DNA of 7,142 nt. It comes from Acidobacteriota bacterium (GTDB lineage: Bacteria; Acidobacteriota; Vicinamibacteria; Vicinamibacterales; Vicinamibacteraceae). Within the stretch, counting starts at the first letter, position 1, and the number at the start of each line of letters is the position of its first letter. The notes under the pieces are model-generated. The model worked only from the letters and a program-made list of their open reading frames with translations. It did no database searches and had not been told where the DNA came from. The DNA lies in the NCBI GenBank assembly GCA_023418055.1, contig JAEZDP010000014.1:1-7142 (forward strand), given 5' to 3'. Shown piece after piece: positions 1-5,627 of the stretch. The position numbers and the translations under genes were made by a program.

Positions 1-525
1 GCGGTCACCACGAGCTATCGCGGCATGTACGTGTTCTCGGGCTCGAATACCACGGCGGCGCCCTACACCAAGGCCGGCGGCGTCGTGTCGGCCTATCAGG
101 GCGACGCGAACATCGTCTCGGTGGACGTGTCCCGCACCAAGTCCGTCGCGGTGACGCTCGATGCCGGTGCCGTGCTCCAGGGCGGCGCGACGCAGGACCT
201 CTTTGCCACCTTCGACCAGCTGGCCGCGGACATCCGCGCCGGCAACATGACCGGCATCGACGACCGCATGGCGGAACTCGACGCGTCGTTCTCGCGCCTC
301 ACGCAGGCGCAGAGCAGGGTCGGCGCGACGCTCAGTGCCCTGCCCGTCGAGCGCGACCGCACGAACCAGTTGCGCCGCGCCAGCGACGAACGCCGGGCCG
401 GCGCCGAAGAGGCGAACCTCGCCGAGGCGATCTCGGAGATGGCCCGCGCCAAGCAGGCCTATGAGGCGGCCATTGCCGCCACCGGCACGACCCAGCGCCA
501 GACGCTGCTCGATTACCTGCGATGA
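1..525 (+). CDS. flgL: Flagellar hook-filament junction protein FlgL (HAP3), C-terminal part
   Basis: FlgL forms the second of the two junction rings between hook and filament and is exported through the flagellar type III apparatus. The reading frame is open from the first base, so the N-terminus lies outside the window; about 174 residues are seen of a family usually near 300 or more. Near the left edge is the family-typical Y-V-F-S-G-S stretch (compare YLFSG in other FlgL). The C-terminus is a long amphipathic helix with EEANLAEAISEMARAKQAYEA and ends LLDYLR, the flagellin-like D0 helix of FlgL. The stop TGA (523-525) overlaps the fliW start by 4 bp, so the two are probably translationally coupled. 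flgK would be expected just upstream, but that is inference. Confidence 0.93.
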   Translation, partial: AVTTSYRGMYVFSGSNTTAAPYTKAGGVVSAYQGDANIVSVDVSRTKSVAVTLDAGAVLQGGATQDLFATFDQLAADIRAGNMTGIDDRMAELDASFSRLTQAQSRVGATLSALPVERDRTNQLRRASDERRAGAEEANLAEAISEMARAKQAYEAAIAATGTTQRQTLLDYLR

Positions 526-971
526 CCTCTGCACCTTCACACGCTGGCGCCACGCGCGTCGACACGGCGTTTGGCACCTTCCACGTCGCCCCCGGCGACG
601 TGATCGCCTTTCCGTCAGGCCTGCCGGGCTTCGAGCAGTGCCGGCGGTTCGTGCTGCTCTCGTCGGCCGAGCTGTCGCCGTTCCAGTGCCTGCAGTCGGT
701 GGATGGCCCGGCGGCTTCCTTCCTCGTGATCGACCCGCGGCGCGCCCTGCCGGATTACCGGTGCACGCTCAGTGAAGTGGACCGCCTGCGCCTCGGCGCT
801 ACCGACGATGACGGGCTGCTGTGGGCCGCCATCGTCACCGTGCAGGACGACGAGACGCTCGTCAACCTGCGGGCGCCGATCGTCGTCAACCCCGCGCTGA
901 TGGTGGGTTTCCAGCTGATGCCCTCCAACAGCCTCTATCCGCTGCGCTTCGAGTTGGCGCACGTCTACTGA
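522..971 (+). CDS. fliW: Flagellar assembly factor FliW
   Basis: FliW is a cytoplasmic beta-barrel protein that binds either free flagellin or CsrA. When flagellin is exported, FliW is freed and inhibits CsrA non-competitively, which relieves repression of flagellin translation. The 149 residues match the usual length. Visible family motifs are F-P-x-GLPGFE (residues 30-38), the LQS segment (57-59), F-L-V-I-DP (67-72) and NLRAPIVVN (115-123) followed by VGFQ. The ATG overlaps the flgL stop (ATGA), and csrA starts 15 bp after the fliW stop; this fliW-csrA pairing is the classical arrangement. The first 12 residues or so look like a poorly conserved extension, but the flgL overlap supports this start. 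Confidence 0.96.
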   Translation: MTSAPSHAGATRVDTAFGTFHVAPGDVIAFPSGLPGFEQCRRFVLLSSAELSPFQCLQSVDGPAASFLVIDPRRALPDYRCTLSEVDRLRLGATDDDGLLWAAIVTVQDDETLVNLRAPIVVNPALMVGFQLMPSNSLYPLRFELAHVY

Positions 972-986
972 CGGCCGGAGATCGAC

Positions 987-1232
987 GTGCTCGTCTTCAC
1001 CAGGCGCCGGAACGAGGCCATCATCGTCGCGGACGGCATCGAAATCCGCGTGTTGCGCGTGAGCCGTGACGCGGTGCGTCTCGGCGTGACCGCCCCGGCC
1101 GACGTGCCCGTGCACCGGCAGGAGATCTACGAACAGATTCGCGAAGAGAATCGCCGTGCGGCGCAGCCGGTCACCGGGCTCCCAGGGGCCTTGTCGCGCA
1201 TGCGGACGGCCGGGCAGGGAGATTCCCGCTGA
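987..1232 (+). CDS. csrA: Carbon storage regulator CsrA (translational repressor)
   Basis: CsrA is a small dimeric RNA-binding protein that recognises GGA in hairpin loops and Shine-Dalgarno sequences and blocks translation. The start is GTG, chosen because the protein begins exactly at the conserved MLVFTRR strand and GGAG (977-980) lies 6 nt upstream. RNA-contact residues visible are R6, R7 and R44 in the V-P-V-HR-QEIY motif (40-48). Residue 4 is Phe where E. coli CsrA has Leu. At 81 residues it is longer than E. coli CsrA (61); residues 49-81 form a C-terminal tail, consistent with CsrAs controlled by FliW, for which a C-terminal extension has been implicated in FliW binding. The stop TGA shares one base with the start of the next gene. 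A likely target, the flagellin leader at 5427-5464, lies in the same window. Confidence 0.96.
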   Translation: MLVFTRRRNEAIIVADGIEIRVLRVSRDAVRLGVTAPADVPVHRQEIYEQIREENRRAAQPVTGLPGALSRMRTAGQGDSR

Positions 1233-2203
1233 TGCGCGTCGAAGATTGGCGGTCGGTGCCGGCGGGCCTCGTCGCCCCGCTCTACGAAGCCGAAGCATCC
1301 CGCTGGCGCCTCGCCCTCGACTGGGACGCACGTGCGACCCTCGACAGCGTTGAACAGGCGCGCGTCGACGGACGGCTGCCCGGACTCGTCCTGCGTGGCC
1401 CCGGGCAGACGGTGGTGGGCTGGACGTACTTCGTCGTCCAGGACGGCATCGTGCAGATCGGATCGCTGCTGGCGCGCACCTCTGATGGCCTGCGGCTGCT
1501 GCTCGACGGCATCCTGAAGTCGCCGGAAGCCTCCACGGCGCGTGAGGTCATGTGCTTCGCGTTTCCGGAAGGGGCAGCCTGCGAAAGCGCACTGGCCAGG
1601 CGGCGGTTCGACGTGACGCGCTACTGGTACCTGCGCCGCGCGCTGGACGGGACCATGGCGTCGGCGCCCGCCTCAGACGACCGGCACGTGCGCCCGCTGC
1701 ACGACCATGACGGGCCCGATGCCGTACGCCTGCTGGCACGGGCCTACGCGGGGCAGGAGTCGGCAAGGTGTTTCGCCCCGCATGGGCGACTCGACGAGTG
1801 GGCGCACTACTTCGCGCAACTCACGCGCGGCGGCGCACTGGGACGGCTGGTGCCCGACGCCAGTCTGGTGCTGTCGGGCCCAGGCGGCCGCCCGCTGGGC
1901 ATGGCCGTAACCACGGCCATCGCGCCGACCACGCTGCACCTGGCGCAGCTCGTGGTCGATCCCGCCGCGCAGCGCCAGGGCGTGGGCGGACGCCTGCTCG
2001 ACGAAGCCATGGCCTGGGGGGCAGGGCATGGGCATCGCCTGATGACCCTGCTCGTGAACGACGACCACCAGGTGGCCCGTCAGTTGTATGCCTCACGCGG
2101 GTTCCTGCCGACGGGGTACTTCCTCTACGCGCGGCGCGCCGCGCTGCGCCGCAGCTTCCCGCAGGTCGTCACTCCGGACCTTGCCGTCAGCGCCGCCGGC
2201 TGA
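1232..2203 (+). CDS. Tandem GNAT-family N-acetyltransferase, substrate unknown
   Basis: A 323-residue protein with two GNAT-like halves. The C-terminal half (about 150-305) has the family features: strand LHLAQLVVDP (235-244), the acetyl-CoA pyrophosphate loop Q-R-Q-G-V-G-G (247-253) with helix LLDEAMAWG, and motif B LVNDDHQVARQLYASRGF (274-291) with N276 and Y286. The N-terminal half (about 1-137) has a GNAT-like order of strands, including VVGWTYFVVQDGIVQIGSLL and RRRFDVTRYWYLRR, but no Q/R-x-x-G-x-G loop, so it is probably non-catalytic, as in other tandem GNATs. Start ATG overlaps the csrA stop by one base; AGGGAG at 1216-1221 is the likely ribosome site. Its place in a flgL-fliW-csrA operon suggests a flagellum-linked protein or sugar substrate (flagellin modification is one option), but nothing in the sequence identifies it. 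Confidence 0.85.
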   Translation: MRVEDWRSVPAGLVAPLYEAEASRWRLALDWDARATLDSVEQARVDGRLPGLVLRGPGQTVVGWTYFVVQDGIVQIGSLLARTSDGLRLLLDGILKSPEASTAREVMCFAFPEGAACESALARRRFDVTRYWYLRRALDGTMASAPASDDRHVRPLHDHDGPDAVRLLARAYAGQESARCFAPHGRLDEWAHYFAQLTRGGALGRLVPDASLVLSGPGGRPLGMAVTTAIAPTTLHLAQLVVDPAAQRQGVGGRLLDEAMAWGAGHGHRLMTLLVNDDHQVARQLYASRGFLPTGYFLYARRAALRRSFPQVVTPDLAVSAAG

Positions 2204-2207
2204 CCGG
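2184..2207. terminator. Hairpin at the convergent gene junction, possible weak terminator
   Basis: GTCAGC (2186-2191) pairs with GCTGAC (2199-2204) across a 7-nt loop, and two more pairs (2184-2185 with 2206-2207) form if C2205 is bulged. It spans the GNAT stop codon and lies just beyond the stop of the converging chaperone gene, so it could act in both directions. There is no T-tract on either side, so Rho-independent termination is doubtful. A second perfect stem, CCCGCAG (2238-2244) with CTGCGGG (2249-2255), lies just inside the minus-strand gene and could serve plus-strand transcripts; it also lacks a T-tract. Confidence 0.3.
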
Positions 2208-2215
2208 CTCGGGGC

Positions 2216-2686
2216 TCAACCTCGCTCGTCCACCAGCCCCGCAGATCCCTGCGGGCCTTCCAGCACCTTCCGGTACGCGGCGAGCGTCGCGCCGGCCGTC
2301 TCCACCGTCTGCGCGTCCGCACGGCGTCTCGTATCGGCTTCCTGCAGCGCCGCGAGCGACTCGCGGTCCACGTGCATGATGCGCGCGACGGCCTCGGCTG
2401 CCGTGCGGTGGCGTTCGGCCACCACTTCGAACCCGGGCACCTGACGGGCCGCGTCCAGATGCGCGCTGACGAACTCCCGCAGCGGGCGGAGGCGGCCTTC
2501 GAGCACGAGCAGGTTGTCGAGCAGGCGCTGACGTTCGGCGACGATGGTCGTCAGCGTGTCGGGCGGGGACTGCGAGGGGAGGGCGCGTTGCCGCGCAGCC
2601 ACGCCCTCCAGCTGCGTGAGCAACTGCAGGGCGGCGTCGAGACCGGCGCCGTAGTCGACAAGGACCTCGGACAACTCTTCGGCCAC
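2216..2686 (-). CDS. Probable FlgN/FliT-type flagellar export chaperone
   Basis: A 156-residue, almost entirely helical protein that starts MAEELSEVLVDYGAGLDAAL. Its centre (about 46-75) has AERQRLLDNLLVLEGRLRPLREFV, the kind of amphipathic helix seen in FlgN and FliT chaperones, which bind the C-termini of HAP proteins (FlgK/FlgL) or FliD before export. The C-terminus reads AYRKVLEGPQG-SAGLVDERG. Position directly after fliS is where fliT or a FlgN-like gene usually sits. I chose the GTG at 2684-2686 because AAGGAGG (2696-2702) lies 9 nt upstream; the frame stays open further upstream, but that part overlaps fliS and is low-complexity Arg/Pro-rich out-of-frame sequence. Family assignment rests on size, helix pattern and context, so FliT versus FlgN is not decided. 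Confidence 0.72.
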   Translation of the reverse strand: MAEELSEVLVDYGAGLDAALQLLTQLEGVAARQRALPSQSPPDTLTTIVAERQRLLDNLLVLEGRLRPLREFVSAHLDAARQVPGFEVVAERHRTAAEAVARIMHVDRESLAALQEADTRRRADAQTVETAGATLAAYRKVLEGPQGSAGLVDERG

Positions 2687-2695
2687 GACGGCCAG

Positions 2696-2702
2696 CCTCC
2701 TT
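2696..2702 (-). promoter_or_regulatory. Strong Shine-Dalgarno setting the GTG start of the chaperone gene
   Basis: On the minus strand AAGGAGG is a full match to the anti-Shine-Dalgarno. It lies in the 25-bp gap after the fliS stop and 9 nt before the GTG at 2686. It fixes the start of the downstream gene far inside the longest open frame, which would otherwise begin within fliS. Confidence 0.8.
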
Positions 2703-2711
2703 GGCCTGGAA

Positions 2712-3143
2712 TCAGGCGGCGGACGGCGGTGCAGCGGCGATTTCCGCCCAGGCCGAGCGCAGCGTGGTGAGCAGGCGCATGGCCTCGTCGAGGCGCGCAG
2801 GGTCGCGGTGCGCGTTGGCCTCGAGGCAGCACCCGTGGATGTAAGTGTAGAGGGCATCGAGCTGGGCGGCAATCTCGCCCCCTTGCTCCAGGTTCAGCAT
2901 GCCCTGCAGTTCGGTGATGATGGCCATGCCCTTCGACATCGCATCCCGTTTGGTCACGAGGTCGTTGTCGGCGATCGCCGTGCGGGCCTGCCCGATGAAG
3001 CGCAGGGCGCCGTCGTAGAGCATCACGACCATCTCGACGGGCGTGCGCGACTGCACGTGCGTCTGGAAGTACGTGTTGGCGCCGCGAGCGTGGATCGCCG
3101 GACCGGCAAGGGAAGGGGAGGGCTGGACAAACGCGGTGGACAT
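2712..3143 (-). CDS. fliS: Flagellin export chaperone FliS
   Basis: FliS binds the disordered C-terminal D0 region of flagellin in the cytoplasm, prevents early polymerisation and hands it to the export gate. The 143 residues show the family pattern: NTYFQTHVQSRTPVEMVVMLYDGALRFI (23-50) with the diagnostic LYDGA (42-46), a GGE turn (88-90), ALYTYIHGCCLEAN (97-110) and a tryptophan at 132 (LRSAWAEI). The first 20 residues, rich in Pro/Ala/Ser, are a variable extension. AAGGA lies about 8 nt before the ATG. The gene starts 11 bp after the fliD stop and is followed after 25 bp by the FlgN/FliT-like gene, so fliD-fliS-chaperone form one transcription unit. Confidence 0.96.
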   Translation of the reverse strand: MSTAFVQPSPSLAGPAIHARGANTYFQTHVQSRTPVEMVVMLYDGALRFIGQARTAIADNDLVTKRDAMSKGMAIITELQGMLNLEQGGEIAAQLDALYTYIHGCCLEANAHRDPARLDEAMRLLTTLRSAWAEIAAAPPSAA

Positions 3144-3154
3144 GAACCTGTTCC

Positions 3155-4480
3155 TTAGAAAGACGAGACCTGCGATCCGAACGACCCGAGCTGGCCCATC
3201 GAGGCGTTGAGCTGTGACATCGCCAGATCGGTGGCGATGAATTCCTTCTGGAGCGCTTCACGCCGTGTCGCCAGCCGGCGTTCGAGATCGGTGATGCGGT
3301 CGGTGATCTTGCTGACCTGGCCGTCGAGGCGCTGCTGCGCGGTCGGAATCAGGCCCCCGCTGCTCGTGTAGCTGGCCACCGCCTGGCGCACACGGGCAAA
3401 CGCGCCGTTCTCGCCCTGGAAGAGCGCCGCCACGGCGTCCTTGTTACTGGCCAGCGCGGCCGACAGGTCGGCGGGCCGGAACTCGAGCGTGCCGGTCCTG
3501 GCGAGCGTGAGACCGATCTGCGCCACGCTCGTGAACGCGTTGCCGGTGGCGGTTTCGCCCGTCACCACGCGGCTCAGGCTGTTGCGCAGCTGACGGACGA
3601 GCGGGTCCCCGCCGATGTTGTCCCGTTCCTTGTTGGCGAAGGCCTTGGCCTGCGTGTCGAGGAAGGTGTGCAGGTCGTTGTAGGCCGAGGTGAACGCCTT
3701 CACCAGGTTCTCGACCGACGAGAGGTCGGGCTTGATGATGACCGTCAGCGGCGAGGGCGACTCCTGCTGCAGCGTCAGGGAGACGCCTGGGATCGCGCCA
3801 TCGACGACGTTGGACGCGCTGTTGACGATGACGTTGTTCACGCGGAACTCGGCATCCTGCGCCTCCTGGGCGTTGACGCCGGAGAAGGAGATGCCGGTGC
3901 CGCCGGTGAGCCCGTTGGCCACAGCGAAGCCTGCCGCTTCGCCTGTCTCGCGTCCCGTCAGCACCATGACGTAGTTGGTGCCCGAGCGGACGACCGAGGC
4001 GGTCACGCCGATGTCGGCGGTCTCGTTGATCGCGGTGGCGAGCCCCTGCAGCGTGACGTCACCCGAGAGCACCACGTCGGTGCCGCCGATGGTCAGCGTG
4101 CCGCCGCTGGCGACGATGGTGGTGTCGGCATCGGGCACCGCGCCGTTGGTCGCGGTCACCTGTGCGCGGGCGAGGCGGTCGATGACCACCTCGTAGCTGC
4201 CGGGGGCAGCTCCGAGGCCGCTGCTGGCGCTGGCCGCGGCGGCGTTCGAGACGCTGGCGGTCGTGGTGCTGAAGGCGGTGGCCGACGAGAGGTCGCGACT
4301 GGCGGCCTCGACCGCCGCGAGGCGGGAGGCCAGCGTGCCGAAGGCCGTGCGCTGCTTCTGCAGGTCGGCCTTCTCGGCCTCGAGCAGCTGCACGGGCAGC
4401 CGATCCTGCGCCGACATGGCGTTGAGGATGGCGCCGAAGTCGATGTTGTTGAAGCCGCTGAAAGTGATTGGTGAGCCCAT
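3155..4480 (-). CDS. fliD: Flagellar filament cap protein FliD (HAP2)
   Basis: FliD forms the cap at the filament tip and guides flagellin insertion. The protein has 441 residues, near normal size. N-terminal D0: SGFNNIDFGAILNAMSAQDR followed by a coiled coil (about 30-68). The centre is Thr/Ser/Val/Gly-rich beta structure (D2-D3), including SYEVVIDRLARAQ (93-105) and VSLTLQQESPSPLTV. The FliD_C region carries KAFTSAYNDLHTFLDTQAK, and a long C-terminal coiled coil (about 380-430) ends MSQLNASMGQLGSFGSQVSSF. GGAGG lies 8 nt upstream of the ATG. A sigma-28-like promoter and the upstream terminator at 4563-4605 indicate that transcription is separate from the flagellins. The next gene, fliS, follows after 11 bp. 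Confidence 0.96.
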   Translation of the reverse strand: MGSPITFSGFNNIDFGAILNAMSAQDRLPVQLLEAEKADLQKQRTAFGTLASRLAAVEAASRDLSSATAFSTTTASVSNAAAASASSGLGAAPGSYEVVIDRLARAQVTATNGAVPDADTTIVASGGTLTIGGTDVVLSGDVTLQGLATAINETADIGVTASVVRSGTNYVMVLTGRETGEAAGFAVANGLTGGTGISFSGVNAQEAQDAEFRVNNVIVNSASNVVDGAIPGVSLTLQQESPSPLTVIIKPDLSSVENLVKAFTSAYNDLHTFLDTQAKAFANKERDNIGGDPLVRQLRNSLSRVVTGETATGNAFTSVAQIGLTLARTGTLEFRPADLSAALASNKDAVAALFQGENGAFARVRQAVASYTSSGGLIPTAQQRLDGQVSKITDRITDLERRLATRREALQKEFIATDLAMSQLNASMGQLGSFGSQVSSF

Positions 4481-4504
4481 CGTTCATGCCTCCGGTCCCA
4501 GGCG

Positions 4505-4526
4505 TGCTCCTGGACCTGCAGGAGCA
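4505..4526. repeat. Perfect 8-bp inverted repeat overlapping the fliD promoter
   Basis: TGCTCCTG (4505-4512) and CAGGAGCA (4519-4526) are exact inverted arms around a 6-bp centre. The outer arm shares two bases with the -10 element of the fliD sigma-28-like promoter, and the other arm lies just past the predicted start point. Transcripts from that promoter would contain only part of the stem, so it fits a DNA operator better than an RNA hairpin. It could also fold in read-through RNA from the flagellin gene. Confidence 0.45.
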
Positions 4527-4551
4527 ATCGGCCGGACGAGGGAAACCTGTA
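4525..4551 (-). promoter_or_regulatory. Sigma-28 (FliA)-type promoter for fliD-fliS-chaperone
   Basis: On the minus strand TACA (4548-4551), 15 bp, then GCCGATTG (4525-4532). The FliA consensus is TAAA-N15-GCCGATAA, so the match is 3 of 4 and 6 of 8 with exact spacing. The predicted start near 4518 leaves a leader of about 38 nt before fliD. Confidence 0.7.
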
Positions 4552-4562
4552 GTGACGGGGGG

Positions 4563-4605
4563 AAGAAAAATGGCGCGGGGCGGCCCCGGAGGAAGCCGCC
4601 CCACG
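4563..4605 (-). terminator. Rho-independent terminator of the second flagellin gene
   Basis: On the minus strand an 11-bp stem CGTGGGGCGGC (4595-4605) pairs with GCCGCCCCGCG (4574-4584), with one T-G wobble, around a loop of about 10 nt. CCA then TTTTTCTT (4563-4570) follows. It begins 12 bp past the flagellin stop and ends before the fliD promoter, so most flagellin transcripts should stop here. Confidence 0.88.
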
Positions 4606-4617
4606 TCACCTGTCGCG

Positions 4618-5421
4618 TTAGCGGAGCAGCGACAGCACTGCCTGGGTCTGGCCGTTCGCCTGCGCGAGGGCGGCGATGCCCGACTGGTTGAGGATGTTGA
4701 AGCGGGTGAGGTTGGCCGATTCCTCGGCGATGTTGGCGTCGCGGATGCGGCTTTCCGCGGCCTTGTTGTTCACAATCTGCGACTGCGCCAGGTTGATGGC
4801 GTAGCTGAGACGGTTCTGGAGCTGACCGACCTGGCCCTGCACCGAGCCGAGCGTGTTCACCGCGTCGGAGATGTTGGCCACGGCCGTCTGTGCGGCCGCC
4901 TGCGAGGTCAGGACGTCGGCGTCGATGCCGAGCGACGTGGTCGTGACCGCCCCGATGCTGCCACCCACGCGGCCGTTGGAGCCGTCGTTGCTGACAAACA
5001 CCGAGAAGCCCTGGTCGGAGGCCAGGTTCGCCACCGAGCTCTCGCGGTTGATTTCGCTGAGGACGTCGGCAAACTCCTGGTTCAGCGTGGTGCGCGACGT
5101 GGTCGAGGTCTGGCCCGAGGCCGCCTGGGTCGCGAGGGTCGAGAGCCGGTCGAGCAGCTTCGACACGTTGTCGAGCGCGCCGTCCTTGATCTGCAGATCG
5201 GACAGCCCGTCGTTGGCGTTGCGGACGCCCTGCGTGAGCACCGCAACGGTGGAGCGGTAGCCGTTGGCGACAGCCAGACCGGCCGCGTCGTCACCCGAGT
5301 AGTTGATGCGGAAGCCGCTCGAGACGCGGTTGAGCGCCGTCTTCAACCCGGTGTTGGTGGCGTACAGGTTGGCCTGCGCGTTGTTGGCCGCGACGTTGGT
5401 GACGACTGAGAACGATGCCAT
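4618..5421 (-). CDS. Flagellin, second tandem copy (probable CsrA-regulated)
   Basis: Filament subunit of 267 residues consisting of D0 and D1 with almost no D2/D3. N-terminal part (1-130): MASFSVVTNV, then RVSSGFRINYSGDDAAGLAVAN (32-53), VRNANDGLSDLQIKDGAL and DRLSTLATQAASGQTS. A short variable centre (about 131-190) is followed by the conserved C-terminus, VQGQVGQLQNRLSYAINLAQ, ESRIRDANIAEESANLTRFNIL and a final VLSLLR. Roughly 85-90% identical to its neighbour over both ends by eye, but divergent in the centre. AAGGAGGAT lies 5 nt before the ATG and contains an AAGGA CsrA-type site; a second site sits in the hairpin at 5442-5464. Own sigma-28-like promoter at 5501-5527 and a strong terminator downstream. 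It is fliC/hag-like; I leave the symbol empty because two paralogues exist. Confidence 0.96.
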   Translation of the reverse strand: MASFSVVTNVAANNAQANLYATNTGLKTALNRVSSGFRINYSGDDAAGLAVANGYRSTVAVLTQGVRNANDGLSDLQIKDGALDNVSKLLDRLSTLATQAASGQTSTTSRTTLNQEFADVLSEINRESSVANLASDQGFSVFVSNDGSNGRVGGSIGAVTTTSLGIDADVLTSQAAAQTAVANISDAVNTLGSVQGQVGQLQNRLSYAINLAQSQIVNNKAAESRIRDANIAEESANLTRFNILNQSGIAALAQANGQTQAVLSLLR

Positions 5422-5426
5422 GTGAT

Positions 5427-5464
5427 CCTCCTTGAAGCACTGAGCTGGCGTCCCTGCCAGGCTC
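5427..5464 (-). promoter_or_regulatory. Candidate two-site CsrA operator in the flagellin mRNA leader, including the Shine-Dalgarno
   Basis: Site 1 is AAGGA inside the Shine-Dalgarno AAGGAGG (5427-5433). Site 2 is AGGGA in the 6-nt loop AGGGAC of a hairpin: CTGGC (5456-5460) pairs with GCCAG (5445-5449), extended by GAG/CTC (5462-5464 with 5442-5444) across one bulged C. Both fit the ANGGA core recognised by CsrA, site 2 in the preferred loop setting. The two GGA cores are about 22 nt apart, suitable for bridging by one CsrA dimer. The layout resembles the hag leader of Bacillus subtilis, which has one site at the Shine-Dalgarno and one in an upstream hairpin. Confidence 0.68.
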
Positions 5465-5483
5465 GCGACACGGAATGTGTCGC
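5465..5483 (-). repeat. Second hairpin in the flagellin leader
   Basis: GCGACAC (5477-5483) and GTGTCGC (5465-5471) form a perfect 7-bp stem with the 5-nt loop ATTCC on the minus strand. It lies directly upstream of the CsrA-type hairpin, so the 72-nt leader holds two stems side by side. It may position or insulate the regulatory hairpin, or stabilise the mRNA; the loop has no GGA. Confidence 0.5.
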
Positions 5484-5500
5484 TGTGTGTGTCGGGGAGG

Positions 5501-5527
5501 TAATCGGGCGTCGTCGCCAGAGCATTA
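5501..5527 (-). promoter_or_regulatory. Sigma-28 (FliA)-type promoter of the second flagellin
   Basis: On the minus strand TAAT (5524-5527), 15 bp, then CCCGATTA (5501-5508): 3 of 4 and 6 of 8 against TAAA-N15-GCCGATAA. The predicted start near 5494 gives a leader of about 72 nt. It is weaker than the copy before the other flagellin, which matches better in both elements. Confidence 0.75.
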
Positions 5528-5565
5528 ATCGCCCTGGCGCATCAGCGGTCGGTGAGCCGTTCGTG

Positions 5566-5620
5566 CCCCTCCGCCGTTCACCCCGGCGCCTCGCGAACGA
5601 GACGCCGGGCTCCGGAGGGG
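5566..5620 (-). terminator. Nested hairpin after the first flagellin, terminator-like without a T-tract
   Basis: Inner stem on the minus strand: CCCGGCGTCTCG (5598-5609) pairs with CGAGGCGCCGGG (5582-5593) over 12 bp with one T-G wobble and a TTCG tetraloop. Outer stem: CCCCTCCG (5613-5620) pairs with CGGAGGGG (5566-5573), enclosing the inner one. It starts 7 bp past the flagellin stop. No T-run follows, so it may be a 3'-end stabiliser or need another factor to terminate, letting some transcripts continue into the second flagellin. Confidence 0.6.
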
Positions 5621-5627
5621 GAGAGGG

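Noticed and set aside
615..1331. Long minus-strand frame opposite fliW and csrA
   Set aside because: Arg/Pro/His-rich translation typical of antisense frames in GC-rich DNA; the plus strand holds two clear families.
2687..2872. Upstream extension of the chaperone gene to an ATG at 2872
   Set aside because: It overlaps fliS, is Arg/Pro/Ser-rich, and AAGGAGG at 2696-2702 points to the GTG at 2686.
3668..4474. Plus-strand frame of 268 residues across fliD
   Set aside because: Repetitive Gly/Asp/Arg/Val-rich antisense shadow of fliD with no recognisable domain.
4468..5409. Plus-strand frame of 313 residues across the second flagellin
   Set aside because: Antisense shadow of flagellin; low-complexity Val/Gly/Arg/Asp composition.
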